DNA of 64,000 bases from NCBI RefSeq assembly GCF_904067545.1, contig NZ_LR881183.1:748277-812276 (forward strand). Reading direction: 5' to 3'. Source of the DNA: Thermococcus camini. Its GTDB lineage: Archaea > Methanobacteriota_B > Thermococci > Thermococcales > Thermococcaceae. Both the position numbers and the translations under genes were made by a program. The stretch's first letter is position 1. Each line of letters opens with the position of its first letter. A model generated the notes under the pieces. The model searched no databases, was not told the DNA's origin, and saw only the letters and a program-made list of their open reading frames with translations. Shown here piece after piece: positions 1 through 9,869 of the stretch.

Positions 1-270
1 CGGGATGCCGTTCCCCTTAATCTCGGGACACTTGATGACAAAGAGCGTGACCACCAACGCGCCGAGCGTTGGCAGGAGTATGCAACCGATATTAAAGCTT
101 CCCACCTCGTAGGAAACCCGGGGGAGAAGCCACTCGAAGAAAAACCTGTGAACCACTCCTATGAATACCCTAAAGACTATCGCCCCCAAACCGCCCACCA
201 GGCCGGCCAGAATGGAGAAGGCCATTACTATGCCCCATTTCCTGAGGTACGCCCCGTCTCCTGAGGTCAT
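1..270 (-). CDS. ClC-type chloride channel/transporter, N-terminal part (cut by window edge)
   Basis: Reading the minus strand from the ATG at 270 gives 90 open codons running off the window start. The protein begins MTSGDGAYLRKW, has a first membrane helix (about residues 14-34) rich in Gly and Ala, a second hydrophobic stretch (about 58-78), and ends in KGNGIP. That last motif matches the GxGIP selectivity-filter loop of ClC channels and proton/chloride exchangers, which are integral inner-membrane proteins. The rest of the gene is outside the window, so channel versus exchanger cannot be told. It is divergent from the gene at 346. Confidence 0.75.
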   Translation of the reverse strand, partial: MTSGDGAYLRKWGIVMAFSILAGLVGGLGAIVFRVFIGVVHRFFFEWLLPRVSYEVGSFNIGCILLPTLGALVVTLFVIKCPEIKGNGIP

Positions 271-302
271 CAAATGGGGGTTGACGTCCCAAATAAAAAG
301 CT

Positions 303-316
303 TAAGCTTTTATACC
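303..316 (+). promoter_or_regulatory. TATA box of the gene at 346
   Basis: The AT-rich run TTAAGCTTTTATA lies about 30-40 bases before the ATG at 346. It makes starts further upstream in the same frame (for example 274, which precedes the box) unlikely. Confidence 0.5.
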
Positions 317-345
317 TCCTTCCCGAACCTCCACCGGTGGAAACT

Positions 346-813
346 ATGAAGGTTGAAGGATTCGTTGCTTCCCTTAGAAACGCCGAGACAATCGGCGGGC
401 TGTTTAAGATACTCGCGGAGAAAGGGCCAATCGTCGAGCTCGACGGGAAGAGGTTTCTCATCGTCGTTGAGGGTGACTTCGGGGGCAGAAAGTTCTGGAC
501 CGAGATAAACGGCGAGAAGGCCAACCAGGCTTTGGGTGATGCGATGCTCAACTCCTCAAGCTTCCCATTCAAGTGCAAACGCCCCTACACCGGCGGAAAC
601 GTCATCTTCGTGGAGTTCGATGACATCGAGGTTGAAGAGTTCCTCGTTGCGTACCGCGACCCCGAATACGGCATCTTCTACCGTGTCAGGAACGGAGGGG
701 CTGAGGAGATAACAAAGGAAGAATACGAGAAACTGCTTCCCGAGATGCCCGAGTTCAAAATAAAGTCCATGAGCGAGGAGGAAATGAGCGCCATGGGGGC
801 GTTCTTCGGCTGA
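346..813 (+). CDS. Uncharacterised Thermococcales protein, 155 aa
   Basis: I do not recognise a named family. The product is soluble and acidic with no signal peptide or membrane helix. It has alternating beta-like and helical segments, and a Met/Glu-rich tail (MSEEEMSAMGAFFG). The frame stays open upstream to 274, but the TATA box at 303-316 and the GGTGG at 336-340, just before the ATG, favour the start at 346. It ends 20 bases before the end of the convergent antiporter gene. Function unknown. Confidence 0.7.
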   Translation: MKVEGFVASLRNAETIGGLFKILAEKGPIVELDGKRFLIVVEGDFGGRKFWTEINGEKANQALGDAMLNSSSFPFKCKRPYTGGNVIFVEFDDIEVEEFLVAYRDPEYGIFYRVRNGGAEEITKEEYEKLLPEMPEFKIKSMSEEEMSAMGAFFG

Positions 814-833
814 GGCAGAAAAGAGAAAAAGGC

Positions 834-2153
834 TCATCCGGAGCCCTTCAGTTCTTTTATCCTCTTCTTTGTGTTCTCTATCCTCTCCACCTTTGCACTG
901 GCCTTCTGTGCCCTCGTTGTCTCTATCTCTTCCTTAAACGCCCACTTGAGGAGTGGCGGCGTTATCAGCACCGAGACCGTTATGAATATCAGGGTCGCCG
1001 CTATGAACTCCGGGGCGTGCTCGGGGCTTATCGCTCCCCCGTGTATCGCCACCATCAGGTCAACGAGCGCAACCTCGGTCCTCGGAACCGAACCGATGCC
1101 CATCTGGAGCGACATCCAGAGGTTCTTCCTGGTGAAGAGGAAAGCCCTTCCGCGCCCCCATGCGGTTATCCACGCTCCCAGTCCCCTTCCGAAGACCTTT
1201 CCGAAGACAGCAACGGTAGTGAGGACCGCGGCAAGGATAAGGGCGTTGGCGTTCTCGAAGACCGTAAGGTTGAGCATCGCTCCCGTGTGGACAAAGAAGA
1301 ACGGTATCAGCAGGCCGTAGCCGATGGCCTTCACGTCCTCCATGAGGCGCTTTCCTTCTGGCAGTTTTGAGAGGACGAGGCCCATCATGAACGCACCCTC
1401 TATTGCAGCCGCGAACCAGCCTTCAGCTAAAGCCGCGAAGAGGAACATCATCCCGAGAACCACTCCGAGGATTCCCTTCTCCACGTGAAGTCTCTCGGCG
1501 AATTTTATGTAATAATCGACGAGGAACCACCAGATGACCCCGGTGAGAATGAAGAACGCCACGATTTTAACCGAGAGCTCCAGAAGGCCGCCGCTTCCGA
1601 CGGCGAAGATGACGAGGGCTATGCCCAGAAAATCGTCCATGACGCTCGCGCTCAGAGAAGCTGCTCCAACCTCACTCTTGAGAACGCCCAGATCCATCAT
1701 CACCCTGACGGTCAGGCCGATGCTCGTCGCGGTCAGCAGGACACCGCCGGCAAAGGCTTCCCTGCTCGGGTAACCCATCTCCAAGAGGGCGAACCAGCCG
1801 AGGGCGAGGGGAACAAAGACACCGAGAACCGTCGAGACCGTTGCGGTAAGTCCCGTCTTCTTGAGCTGTTCAATGTCTGCATCGAGGGCACCGAGAAACA
1901 GGAGGAATATTATACCCAGCTTGGCGAGGAAGTTGGCCACCACGGTCATGTCCGTGGCAAACCCCTCGCCGCTGACTATCGGCAGGTACTGGGGCGCAAC
2001 GATACCGAAGTAAACCAGGTTTCCGAGTATCATTCCCATCAGCAGCTCTCCGAGGACTCCCGGGAGCTCGTAGCGTTCGATGATGCTGTCCCCTATCTTC
2101 GCGAGGATGAGCGAAATTCCAAGGGCGAAGAGCAGCCATGTCACGCTTTCCAT
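834..2153 (-). CDS. Cation/proton antiporter, CPA2 (NapA/KefB-like) family
   Basis: A 439-residue integral membrane protein with about 12-13 hydrophobic segments. It carries the Asp pair in SVMDDFLGI (about residue 170), the ion-binding signature of electrogenic CPA2 antiporters such as NapA, and a short charged cytoplasmic tail (KVERIENTKKRIKELKGSG). Such proteins exchange Na+ or K+ for protons across the cytoplasmic membrane. The start follows GGTGGTGCCCA. The gene overlaps the end of the upstream CBS-domain gene by 13 bases, so the two are probably co-translated, with the CBS protein as a candidate regulator. Which cation it carries cannot be read from the sequence. Confidence 0.9.
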   Translation of the reverse strand: MESVTWLLFALGISLILAKIGDSIIERYELPGVLGELLMGMILGNLVYFGIVAPQYLPIVSGEGFATDMTVVANFLAKLGIIFLLFLGALDADIEQLKKTGLTATVSTVLGVFVPLALGWFALLEMGYPSREAFAGGVLLTATSIGLTVRVMMDLGVLKSEVGAASLSASVMDDFLGIALVIFAVGSGGLLELSVKIVAFFILTGVIWWFLVDYYIKFAERLHVEKGILGVVLGMMFLFAALAEGWFAAAIEGAFMMGLVLSKLPEGKRLMEDVKAIGYGLLIPFFFVHTGAMLNLTVFENANALILAAVLTTVAVFGKVFGRGLGAWITAWGRGRAFLFTRKNLWMSLQMGIGSVPRTEVALVDLMVAIHGGAISPEHAPEFIAATLIFITVSVLITPPLLKWAFKEEIETTRAQKASAKVERIENTKKRIKELKGSG

Positions 2154-2635
2154 TGGGCACCACCTACCCGGAGCAGTCTCAGGAGTTCGTCTATCAGTAT
2201 GCGCAGACTCACCTCTCCCACCAGCCTGCCGTCCTTTACGACCGCCAGCACCTGAATCCGGTATTTACGCATCTTTGTGAGAGCATCAAGGACTGTGGCG
2301 TCTTCCTCCACCGTCAGCACGTGCCTCTCCGCAACGTCTTCCGCCCTTGTAGCTCCGCCGAGCATAGATTTCATGGTTTTGCTCGTCATTCCCAGCTTGA
2401 ACCTGTGAGCTTCAGGCGGCAGAAGGACGTCTATGACGTCTATGTAGCGGATAACCCCGACCAGCTTCATGTTTTCCCTGCTCTCTACCACCCAGACATG
2501 GTGTCTGGTTCTGAGTATCTTGAGGACGCTGAGGATGTCAGAATCGGCCGTCACCACGGGCATCGTTTCGAATCTCGGCATTATGTCGGCCAGTTTAAGT
2601 GAGTGGAATCTCTCAAGGGCGGACTCGACTTCCAT
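2141..2635 (-). CDS. CBS-domain protein, probable regulator of the adjoining antiporter
   Basis: About 164 residues made of two CBS motifs: residues about 15-70 (IMPRFETMPVVTADSDILSVLKIL) and about 95-160 (VAERHVLTVEEDATVLDALTKM). CBS pairs bind adenine nucleotides and often gate transporters. The gene overlaps the antiporter downstream, which supports a regulatory partnership. I place the start at 2635 because GGTGGT lies just upstream of that ATG. An in-frame ATG at 2647 would add four residues and cannot be excluded, since the TATA box at 2670-2679 would place the transcript start close to it. Confidence 0.85.
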   Translation of the reverse strand: MEVESALERFHSLKLADIMPRFETMPVVTADSDILSVLKILRTRHHVWVVESRENMKLVGVIRYIDVIDVLLPPEAHRFKLGMTSKTMKSMLGGATRAEDVAERHVLTVEEDATVLDALTKMRKYRIQVLAVVKDGRLVGEVSLRILIDELLRLLRVGGAQWKA

Positions 2636-2669
2636 TACCACCACCATTTCCAGCTGGTGGAAAAAGTTC

Positions 2670-2679
2670 TATTTAAGGC
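2670..2679 (-). promoter_or_regulatory. TATA box for the CBS/antiporter operon
   Basis: On the minus strand this reads CTTAAATAGA, about 30-40 bases before the start codon of the CBS gene. The rest of the 290-base gap to 2926 shows only the TATA box of the next gene. Confidence 0.5.
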
Positions 2680-2868
2680 TTTGTGGGTCGAACGCGACAC
2701 CGGGGCAACGTTTAGAACATTGTACCAATAAAGATAACAGCGGTAGGAGCTAATGGCGGCTGGGAGCACAGGTAGGAAGATGGACGTGAGGGGTTGCAAA
2801 TTTCCTGTTAGAACAAGAGGGTTTTTACATCGACTCTGATTGGTCTGGATATTCCCCAGTTTTGGCCG

Positions 2869-2880
2869 ATAATTATATAA
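2869..2880 (+). promoter_or_regulatory. TATA box of the membrane-protein gene at 2927
   Basis: AATTATATAAGC lies about 47 bases before the ATG at 2927, which is preceded by GGTGAT. Confidence 0.5.
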
Positions 2881-2926
2881 GCTTTGATTGATTACGGGAG
2901 TTATGTGGTGTTATTTGGTGATTTGA

Positions 2927-3616
2927 ATGCGGGCGTGGGAGAAAGGAGTGATAATGGGTGCCAGGGTCATCGTTTTTCTTGGTCTGATCAGCGCTCTAAG
3001 TTACGGAAAAACGGATCAAATCTATGCCGCCGTGACTGGCTTCGTCTCACTCTTTGTACCCAGCTTTGTCAGATGGGTTTATTCCAAGCCAAGCCGAAAG
3101 ATATGGCCGTGGGTCAGCCCCTTCTACAACGACAGCATCTACGCCCTCTTCGCGATATTCATGGCGGCCCACATAACTTTTCTCAACGTCCCCTTCCTCC
3201 AGCTCGACCTGTACAACCAGTTCTGGAAGGGTGCTGACATACCGAGCCACTACCTTGGCGGCCTCGTGACGTGGGTTATATTCAACGAGGTCGTTCTGGA
3301 ATCGTCAAGAACCTACAACCTCCACTGGAGTTCGCTGAGAATAGTCTCCATAAGCCTCCTGGCCCTTGTTCTCGTTGGGGTTGCCTGGGAGTTCTTTGAG
3401 GTGGCCCTCCAGCCGGACATGCCCTGGCTCTACGAGAGTCTGAGGAATAAGACCCAGGACGTTGTTATGGAGCTGCTCGGCTTTGGAACGGGAATACTTA
3501 TGGTCTTCAAGCTGGAGTACCCGTACTCCATGAAGAAGCCCCTCGAAAACGCTCCCGTGGGGTTTGGGACCACGTCCGTTGATATACTTCCCCAGCCGGA
3601 CCACGTGAAAGAATGA
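2927..3616 (+). CDS. Integral membrane protein resembling the DUF2238/YjdF group, 229 aa
   Basis: Several membrane helices are visible (about residues 10-50, 65-90, 105-120, 135-155 and 175-190). A WEFFEVAL motif is followed about 25 residues later by KTQDVVMELLGFGTG. This spacing resembles the WEFxE...DTxxDM pattern of DUF2238 (YjdF-like) membrane proteins, whose role is unknown. The start is supported by GGTGAT five bases upstream. It is convergent with the agmatinase gene, leaving only 6 bases between them. The family assignment is tentative. Confidence 0.7.
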   Translation: MRAWEKGVIMGARVIVFLGLISALSYGKTDQIYAAVTGFVSLFVPSFVRWVYSKPSRKIWPWVSPFYNDSIYALFAIFMAAHITFLNVPFLQLDLYNQFWKGADIPSHYLGGLVTWVIFNEVVLESSRTYNLHWSSLRIVSISLLALVLVGVAWEFFEVALQPDMPWLYESLRNKTQDVVMELLGFGTGILMVFKLEYPYSMKKPLENAPVGFGTTSVDILPQPDHVKE

Positions 3617-3622
3617 AAGAGC

Positions 3623-4489
3623 TCAGGGCCTTCTCGTTCCCATTGCTCCTATGAAGTAGAACAGCAGCTTTGCCGCCGTCAGCGCGGTAACGTCACCAAG
3701 CTCGCTCCCCGCGACCTCCATTATATCAAAACCTGCTATCCTCTTGTTCTCCACGAGCCACTCAACGGCTTCGACAACATCCCAGAACCCCAAACCCCCG
3801 GCTTCGGGGGTTCCGGTGGATGGAACCAGGGAAAGGTCGAACACATCGATATCAACCGAGAGGTAGATAGGCTCCGGGAGAGGCTTCACCAGCTCAACGA
3901 AGGCTTCGAAGTCGTAGTCCCTCGCGTGAACCCAGGCTATGCCTTCCCTCTCCGCGTACTCGACCTCCTCCCTCGTGCCGCTCCTTATTCCAAACATCGC
4001 CTCCCTGACTCCCAGCTCGCTTATTCTCCTAGCCACGCAGGCGTGGTTGTAGGGGTTGTCCTCGTAGCTCTCGCGAAGGTCAAGGTGTGCATCGAAGACG
4101 ACGTAGCTGGCCGGCTTAAGCGCCTCAACCGCCCCCAGGGTCTGGGAGTGCTCGCCGCCCAGGAGTATCGGGGTGGCGCTGGGGTTGACGCGCTTGAGCT
4201 CCTTGATGGTCTCCATCACTCTGTCCGCGGTCTTACGGGGGTCGCCGGCGACAACTGCAACGTCGCCTATGTCTGCTATGGGGAATTCGGCTATATCTAC
4301 GTCGTAGTCGAGGATGTAGCTCTCGAGGTTGAGCGTTGCGTGCCTGATGAGGGTTGGCCCGAACCTCGCCCCGGGCTTGAAGCTGGTCGTTCCGTCGAAG
4401 GGTACTCCCAGGATAACAAATTTGGCCTCTTCAGGCTCAGCAAGTGGAAATTCAAGCTTAAGCGTCTCGCAGGTGTACAGGAAGTCCAT
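3623..4489 (-). CDS. speB: Agmatinase / aminopropylagmatine ureohydrolase
   Basis: A 288-residue arginase-superfamily enzyme. The binuclear Mn-binding residues are all present: GGEHS (His114), DAHLD (Asp133, His135, Asp137) and DIDVFD (Asp213, Asp215). In Thermococcales this family releases urea from agmatine or N1-aminopropylagmatine on the way to putrescine and spermidine. The start has a GGAGGTG site. It lies 65 bases downstream of the aIF5A gene on the same strand, so both could share a transcript. That fits polyamine use in aIF5A modification. Substrate preference between the two agmatine forms is inferred from the family. Confidence 0.92.
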   Translation of the reverse strand: MDFLYTCETLKLEFPLAEPEEAKFVILGVPFDGTTSFKPGARFGPTLIRHATLNLESYILDYDVDIAEFPIADIGDVAVVAGDPRKTADRVMETIKELKRVNPSATPILLGGEHSQTLGAVEALKPASYVVFDAHLDLRESYEDNPYNHACVARRISELGVREAMFGIRSGTREEVEYAEREGIAWVHARDYDFEAFVELVKPLPEPIYLSVDIDVFDLSLVPSTGTPEAGGLGFWDVVEAVEWLVENKRIAGFDIMEVAGSELGDVTALTAAKLLFYFIGAMGTRRP

Positions 4490-4554
4490 ACTCGCACCTC
4501 CAGGGAGAATTGGAGCGTCCTCTTAAAAGGTTGCGGGAAATAGAAGAGAAAAGC

Positions 4555-4965
4555 TCACTCGCCCTTGAGCCTCATTATCTTAATCCTGCCGAGGGTCTCC
4601 CAGTACTCGACATTGATGCCTTCCTTGAGCTGGTCCTTAACTTCGTCAGCGACGCCGCCCTCGATCGGGATGTCGAAGAGCTCGTAGGTCTCCATGTCCA
4701 TGATCTGGACGGTGTCCGGGGTCATGGCGATGATCTGAGCGGTTCTCTTGTCGATGATCGGAACGTCAACCTCGGCGCTGGTGGGCTTGACAATGCTCCT
4801 GACCTTGCCGTCGAAGATTCCAACGGCCTCAATCCTGGCCTTGGCTGAACCGTGCTTTCCGGGCGAGGAAACGGTTATGTTGCCGATCCTGCAGGGCTCA
4901 CCGTCGATGAGGATGTACCTTCCGGGCTTGAGCTTGCTAACCTGAACCTTGGTCTTGTCTCCCAT
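4555..4965 (-). CDS. eif5A: Translation initiation/elongation factor aIF5A
   Basis: 136 residues with the KOW-like SH3 domain first and an OB fold second. The modification loop [12 protein letters not shown] (Lys37) is the site of deoxyhypusine/hypusine addition, which takes its aminobutyl group from spermidine in eukaryotes and archaea. The factor helps ribosomes through difficult peptide bonds. A TATA box (TTTTTTAAAGA, about 5010-5022) and GGAGGT at about 4972-4977 precede the ATG at 4965. Confidence 0.95.
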   Translation of the reverse strand: MGDKTKVQVSKLKPGRYILIDGEPCRIGNITVSSPGKHGSAKARIEAVGIFDGKVRSIVKPTSAEVDVPIIDKRTAQIIAMTPDTVQIMDMETYELFDIPIEGGVADEVKDQLKEGINVEYWETLGRIKIMRLKGE

Positions 4966-5039
4966 TTTTCAGACCTCCCATAAGCGTTCTAAAACCGATT
5001 GGGAAGGGTCTTTAAAAAATTTTTGAATAAAGGAAAGAA

Positions 5040-6419
5040 TTAGCGGCGGGCCTTCAGCAGCATGCCGTTCATGAGCACCGGCACGAGGAGCACGAGACCC
5101 AGCACCGCACCGATCTTCACCGGCATCTTCGGGGCGGTGAGCGAGTAGTAGAGGGCCGCCAGCCCGCTGACGAATAGGAGCAGCATCACAGCTGAGACTA
5201 CCGCTTTATTGTGCGTCAGCTCGGAGGAAAGCAGCGGGTAGCTCTCGACCACAGCCATGAGCGCCGCCACGGCAAATGGCACAACAACGAACATCGTCCT
5301 GACGTCGCCCACCACCATGGCGCCGGCCACTATCATGCCGATGATGCCCACAAAACCCAGGCTCTGGTTTCTCCCCAGCTGCATGACCTCGGAGAGCATC
5401 TGGCTGCCCATCTCGATGAGGATGATTATGGTCGTGAGGCCCGCAAGGTAGAGGGACAGCATCAGGAGCGCTATGAGGGTCGTGTCGTTGGGTACGTTGC
5501 CCCTCAGGACGACCGGTATCGAGTAGAAGACCTCTATCGAGTCCATCGGGCTCTTTTCGCTGTTGGTGGTGTAGTCCTTGAGGTCGTTGAACTTCATGAA
5601 AAGCTTCATTGATTCATCGGCGGGGATGTTCGGGTTCTGGAACGCCTCACCGTAGGCCTGGTAGGCGGCACCCAGGGAGTAGGCGACGGTGAAAGCCGCG
5701 GCGAGGCTCAGGATTATCTGGAGAACGAAAACCGCTGCGAGAACCTTTCTAAGGTCAAGCTCCTCCGGGGTGAAACTACCCAGGACGTAGTAAACCCCCG
5801 CGCCAAGACCGAAGGAGATGAAGACGGAAACGACCATGAAGAGGACTCCCCTCATGGTCAGGGGCAGGTCAAAGGAGGTTATTGAGGATACCGCACCCTC
5901 CATGTACTGGGCCGCCTGTGGCGCGGTGACCATGCTGAGCGCCTGGTTCCTGATCATGAACGCCGAAGCGAGGGCGAAAAGAACGAAGAGTATCGAGATG
6001 ACCGAGATGAACTCAAGGGTTCTGCCTTTTGCCATTACGAGCATCAGAACAGAGAGCAGTATCGTTCCGAGGGCCAGGATGGGGATGTACATCGAGCCCA
6101 TTCCGAAGATGAGGGCGAGGCCGTAGGAGGAGTAGTAGGTGGTGACACCGAGCATTATCATCAGGAACATCATCAGGCTGAATATCAGTGCGGGAGTCCT
6201 GGATATCTTGAAGAACAGCTCGTATATGAGGTAGCGGGTCTTTTTGGTGCTCTCCGCCTCGCTGTATATCAGGAACATTGCCACCAGCATCGGGATGAGT
6301 GAAATCAGGAATCCTTTGAGCCCGAAGGTTATGTAGTACTTCGGCAGAACCAGGAAGTTCCATATTCCAAGGACGTATCCGGCGATTAAGAACGCCATCA
6401 GGAAGCTTATTTTTCGCAT
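5040..6419 (-). CDS. Neurotransmitter:sodium symporter (NSS/SNF)-like transporter
   Basis: A 459-residue protein with about 11-12 membrane helices. Its first helix carries GYVLGIWNFLVLP and a following GLKGFLISLIP. This matches the unwound TM1 and TM2 pattern of LeuT-type NSS transporters in a divergent form. LAGLTTIIILIEM later matches the TM7/TM8 region. Such proteins import amino acids or related solutes with Na+. The frame is open further upstream, but the ATG at 6419 follows GGGGGTGTCAATCC and starts directly into TM1. A TATA box (TTTTTATATTTT) sits at about 6485-6497. Substrate unknown; the sequence is distant from well-studied members. Confidence 0.75.
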   Translation of the reverse strand: MRKISFLMAFLIAGYVLGIWNFLVLPKYYITFGLKGFLISLIPMLVAMFLIYSEAESTKKTRYLIYELFFKISRTPALIFSLMMFLMIMLGVTTYYSSYGLALIFGMGSMYIPILALGTILLSVLMLVMAKGRTLEFISVISILFVLFALASAFMIRNQALSMVTAPQAAQYMEGAVSSITSFDLPLTMRGVLFMVVSVFISFGLGAGVYYVLGSFTPEELDLRKVLAAVFVLQIILSLAAAFTVAYSLGAAYQAYGEAFQNPNIPADESMKLFMKFNDLKDYTTNSEKSPMDSIEVFYSIPVVLRGNVPNDTTLIALLMLSLYLAGLTTIIILIEMGSQMLSEVMQLGRNQSLGFVGIIGMIVAGAMVVGDVRTMFVVVPFAVAALMAVVESYPLLSSELTHNKAVVSAVMLLLFVSGLAALYYSLTAPKMPVKIGAVLGLVLLVPVLMNGMLLKARR

Positions 6420-6520
6420 GGATTGACACCCCCATAGTTGCCTTTGTGGTGTTATTTCCAAGTGCCAAAAAATTAAGCATAGACAAAATATAAAAACATT
6501 ATGTAGCTTTTTCGCTTTTT

Positions 6521-8246
<1,726 letters not shown>

Positions 8247-8272
8247 GGTAACACCCTTAGTAACTTGGCGAA

Positions 8273-8284
8273 GGTATATATAAG
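8273..8284. promoter_or_regulatory. Shared divergent TATA element
   Basis: TATATATAAG lies in a 58-base gap between divergent start codons at 8246 (minus) and 8305 (plus). It is symmetrical enough to read as a TATA box on both strands and lies roughly 22-28 bases from each start codon. No second box was seen for either gene. Confidence 0.5.
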
Positions 8285-8304
8285 CCCTGCTCCTACTCTT
8301 TCTA

Positions 8305-8883
8305 ATGCAGATAAAACTCCCGCTCTTCCGGAAAAAAGTCCTAGAGCTACTGTCATCCACCGACGAAACGAAGGTCATGCACATCAGCGACACCCCAGAG
8401 AGCGCCTACCGCTTCATCGGGGGACTCCTCGAGAGGACTCATCCCGAGTACGTTATCCACACTGGCGACCTCGTGGACAACATAAAACTTGAGCGGAGAC
8501 CCGACATGAAGCCGCTCTACATTGGGGCGGTGAGAAAGCTGGCCCGCGTCCTCAAGAACCCCGGGATGGAACTCTACGTGGTCCCCGGCAACGAGGATGA
8601 GCCTGAGGTAGTCCGGGAGTTCTTCGGGGAAAGCGTCGTCGAGCCCGGAACCATCGTTGAGATAGAAGGCATGAGGTTCGCCCTCGGCCACACGTGGAGG
8701 GAGGTGGCCGGCCTGGACGCCGATTTCAGACTTTACGGCCACAACTTTAAGCTGATAGACCGGGGGCTGAACGGCGTTCTCGGCGTTAACTTTGTCCTTC
8801 TGCCGAGCGGGAAGACCTACCGGGTGAAGTATCCCGGCGGGACGGATTTCGACAGGGGATATAAGATGTGGAGGGGTATATGA
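8305..8883 (+). CDS. Calcineurin-like metallophosphoesterase, 192 aa
   Basis: The metallophosphoesterase motifs occur in order: HISDTPES (Asp replaces a usual position near the first metal ligand), GDLVDN, GNEDEP (in place of GNHE/D), GHTW and GHNF. It is a compact cytosolic phosphatase or nucleotidase of unknown substrate. The ATG at 8305 is about 22 bases from the TATA box and has no clear Shine-Dalgarno site, so the message is probably leaderless. The next gene begins inside its stop codon region (ATGA overlap at 8880), which points to an operon. Confidence 0.85.
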   Translation: MQIKLPLFRKKVLELLSSTDETKVMHISDTPESAYRFIGGLLERTHPEYVIHTGDLVDNIKLERRPDMKPLYIGAVRKLARVLKNPGMELYVVPGNEDEPEVVREFFGESVVEPGTIVEIEGMRFALGHTWREVAGLDADFRLYGHNFKLIDRGLNGVLGVNFVLLPSGKTYRVKYPGGTDFDRGYKMWRGI

Positions 8884-9857
8884 TGAAGGTTCTCCGCTTT
8901 GGACCGTCCATAATCTTCCTTCGAACGCCCAAGGGGGAGGCCGTCAAAGCGGCAATCTCCCAGGTCTTCGGTGTTGAGGAGATGCCCACCGATGAGGCCA
9001 TAAGGAACAGCAACGAGTTTGAGACGATAGTCTTCGTCACCGATGAGTGGGAAAAGGAAACCATCCCGCCCGAAACGGCATTCCTTTTGAGCTGTCACGC
9101 ACCGGTCGTTCTGAGCACCGTCGTGAACAGAAAGCTCCCGGTGGAAAAGGTTCACGTTGAGGGCACGCTGATCCTCATGAGGGTTCCGGACAGGGTTCAG
9201 GAGGGGCTTGAACTTCTGGCTAAAAAGTACGGCGGGGAGATCATGGACATAAGAACCGCTTTCGATGAGGGTGAAGCGGGGGACACGATAATCGGCGTGA
9301 CGAGGAGAAAACTCAACTCCCCTATCGGACCCGAAGAGATCGAAGGAGCAGTTCTTATACACAGGGATTTTCTCAACGTCTACCGTGAGCTGAGCATCGA
9401 CGCCCCAATACTCCTCCTCCGGCTGATGCCCGAGTGGAAGGAGATCACCATCAAAATCTACGACACCGACAAGCGCTACGAGGAGAACATAGAGCGCCTT
9501 ATGATGGTCATAGAGGATCTCGACCTCGGCTTCGTCGTTGGCGAGGGCTGGGACTGGGACTACCCGAGGCCCTTCATGCGAGTTCCCGTCTACAAGCTCA
9601 AGCTCCTGACGTGGGAAGACCCGGTGCGCGTTAAGTTCCTGCTGAAGGGCATCGAGTACGTCGGCTACAAGAGACTCTGCGACATAGACGTTTTCGTCGA
9701 GGGGAAGAAGATTCACTGGACCGCCCTCGGGAAGTACGATTCCAAGTTCGAGCTGGCCAAAAAAGCTCGGGAAGAGCTGGAGAAGAACCTCAGTGGGGAC
9801 GTTTTGAAGAGGCTTAGGGAACTCGAAGAGAGGCTTGCGGCAGAATCGAAGGAATGA
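8880..9857 (+). CDS. Uncharacterised conserved protein, 325 aa, translationally coupled to a phosphoesterase
   Basis: The ATG at 8880 overlaps the TGA of the phosphoesterase gene and follows GGAGGGGTAT. ATG 8883 is an alternative. The product is soluble and mixed alpha/beta, with a charged helical C-terminal tail (about residues 285-325, many Glu/Lys/Arg) likely to form a coiled coil. A Trp/Asp-rich segment GEGWDWDYPRPFM lies about two-thirds along. I recognise no family. Coupling to the phosphoesterase suggests a shared task, but no reaction can be named. Confidence 0.8.
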   Translation: MMKVLRFGPSIIFLRTPKGEAVKAAISQVFGVEEMPTDEAIRNSNEFETIVFVTDEWEKETIPPETAFLLSCHAPVVLSTVVNRKLPVEKVHVEGTLILMRVPDRVQEGLELLAKKYGGEIMDIRTAFDEGEAGDTIIGVTRRKLNSPIGPEEIEGAVLIHRDFLNVYRELSIDAPILLLRLMPEWKEITIKIYDTDKRYEENIERLMMVIEDLDLGFVVGEGWDWDYPRPFMRVPVYKLKLLTWEDPVRVKFLLKGIEYVGYKRLCDIDVFVEGKKIHWTALGKYDSKFELAKKAREELEKNLSGDVLKRLRELEERLAAESKE

Positions 9858-9869
9858 TCTGGAGGCCAA

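Noticed and set aside
1485-2255. Plus-strand open frame of 256 codons
   Set aside because: It is antisense to the CPA2 antiporter gene, with no start signal and shadow-type composition.
8817-9869. Minus-strand frame of 350 codons
   Set aside because: It is antisense to the coupled gene at 8880-9857, which has a ribosome site and an ATGA overlap with the phosphoesterase.
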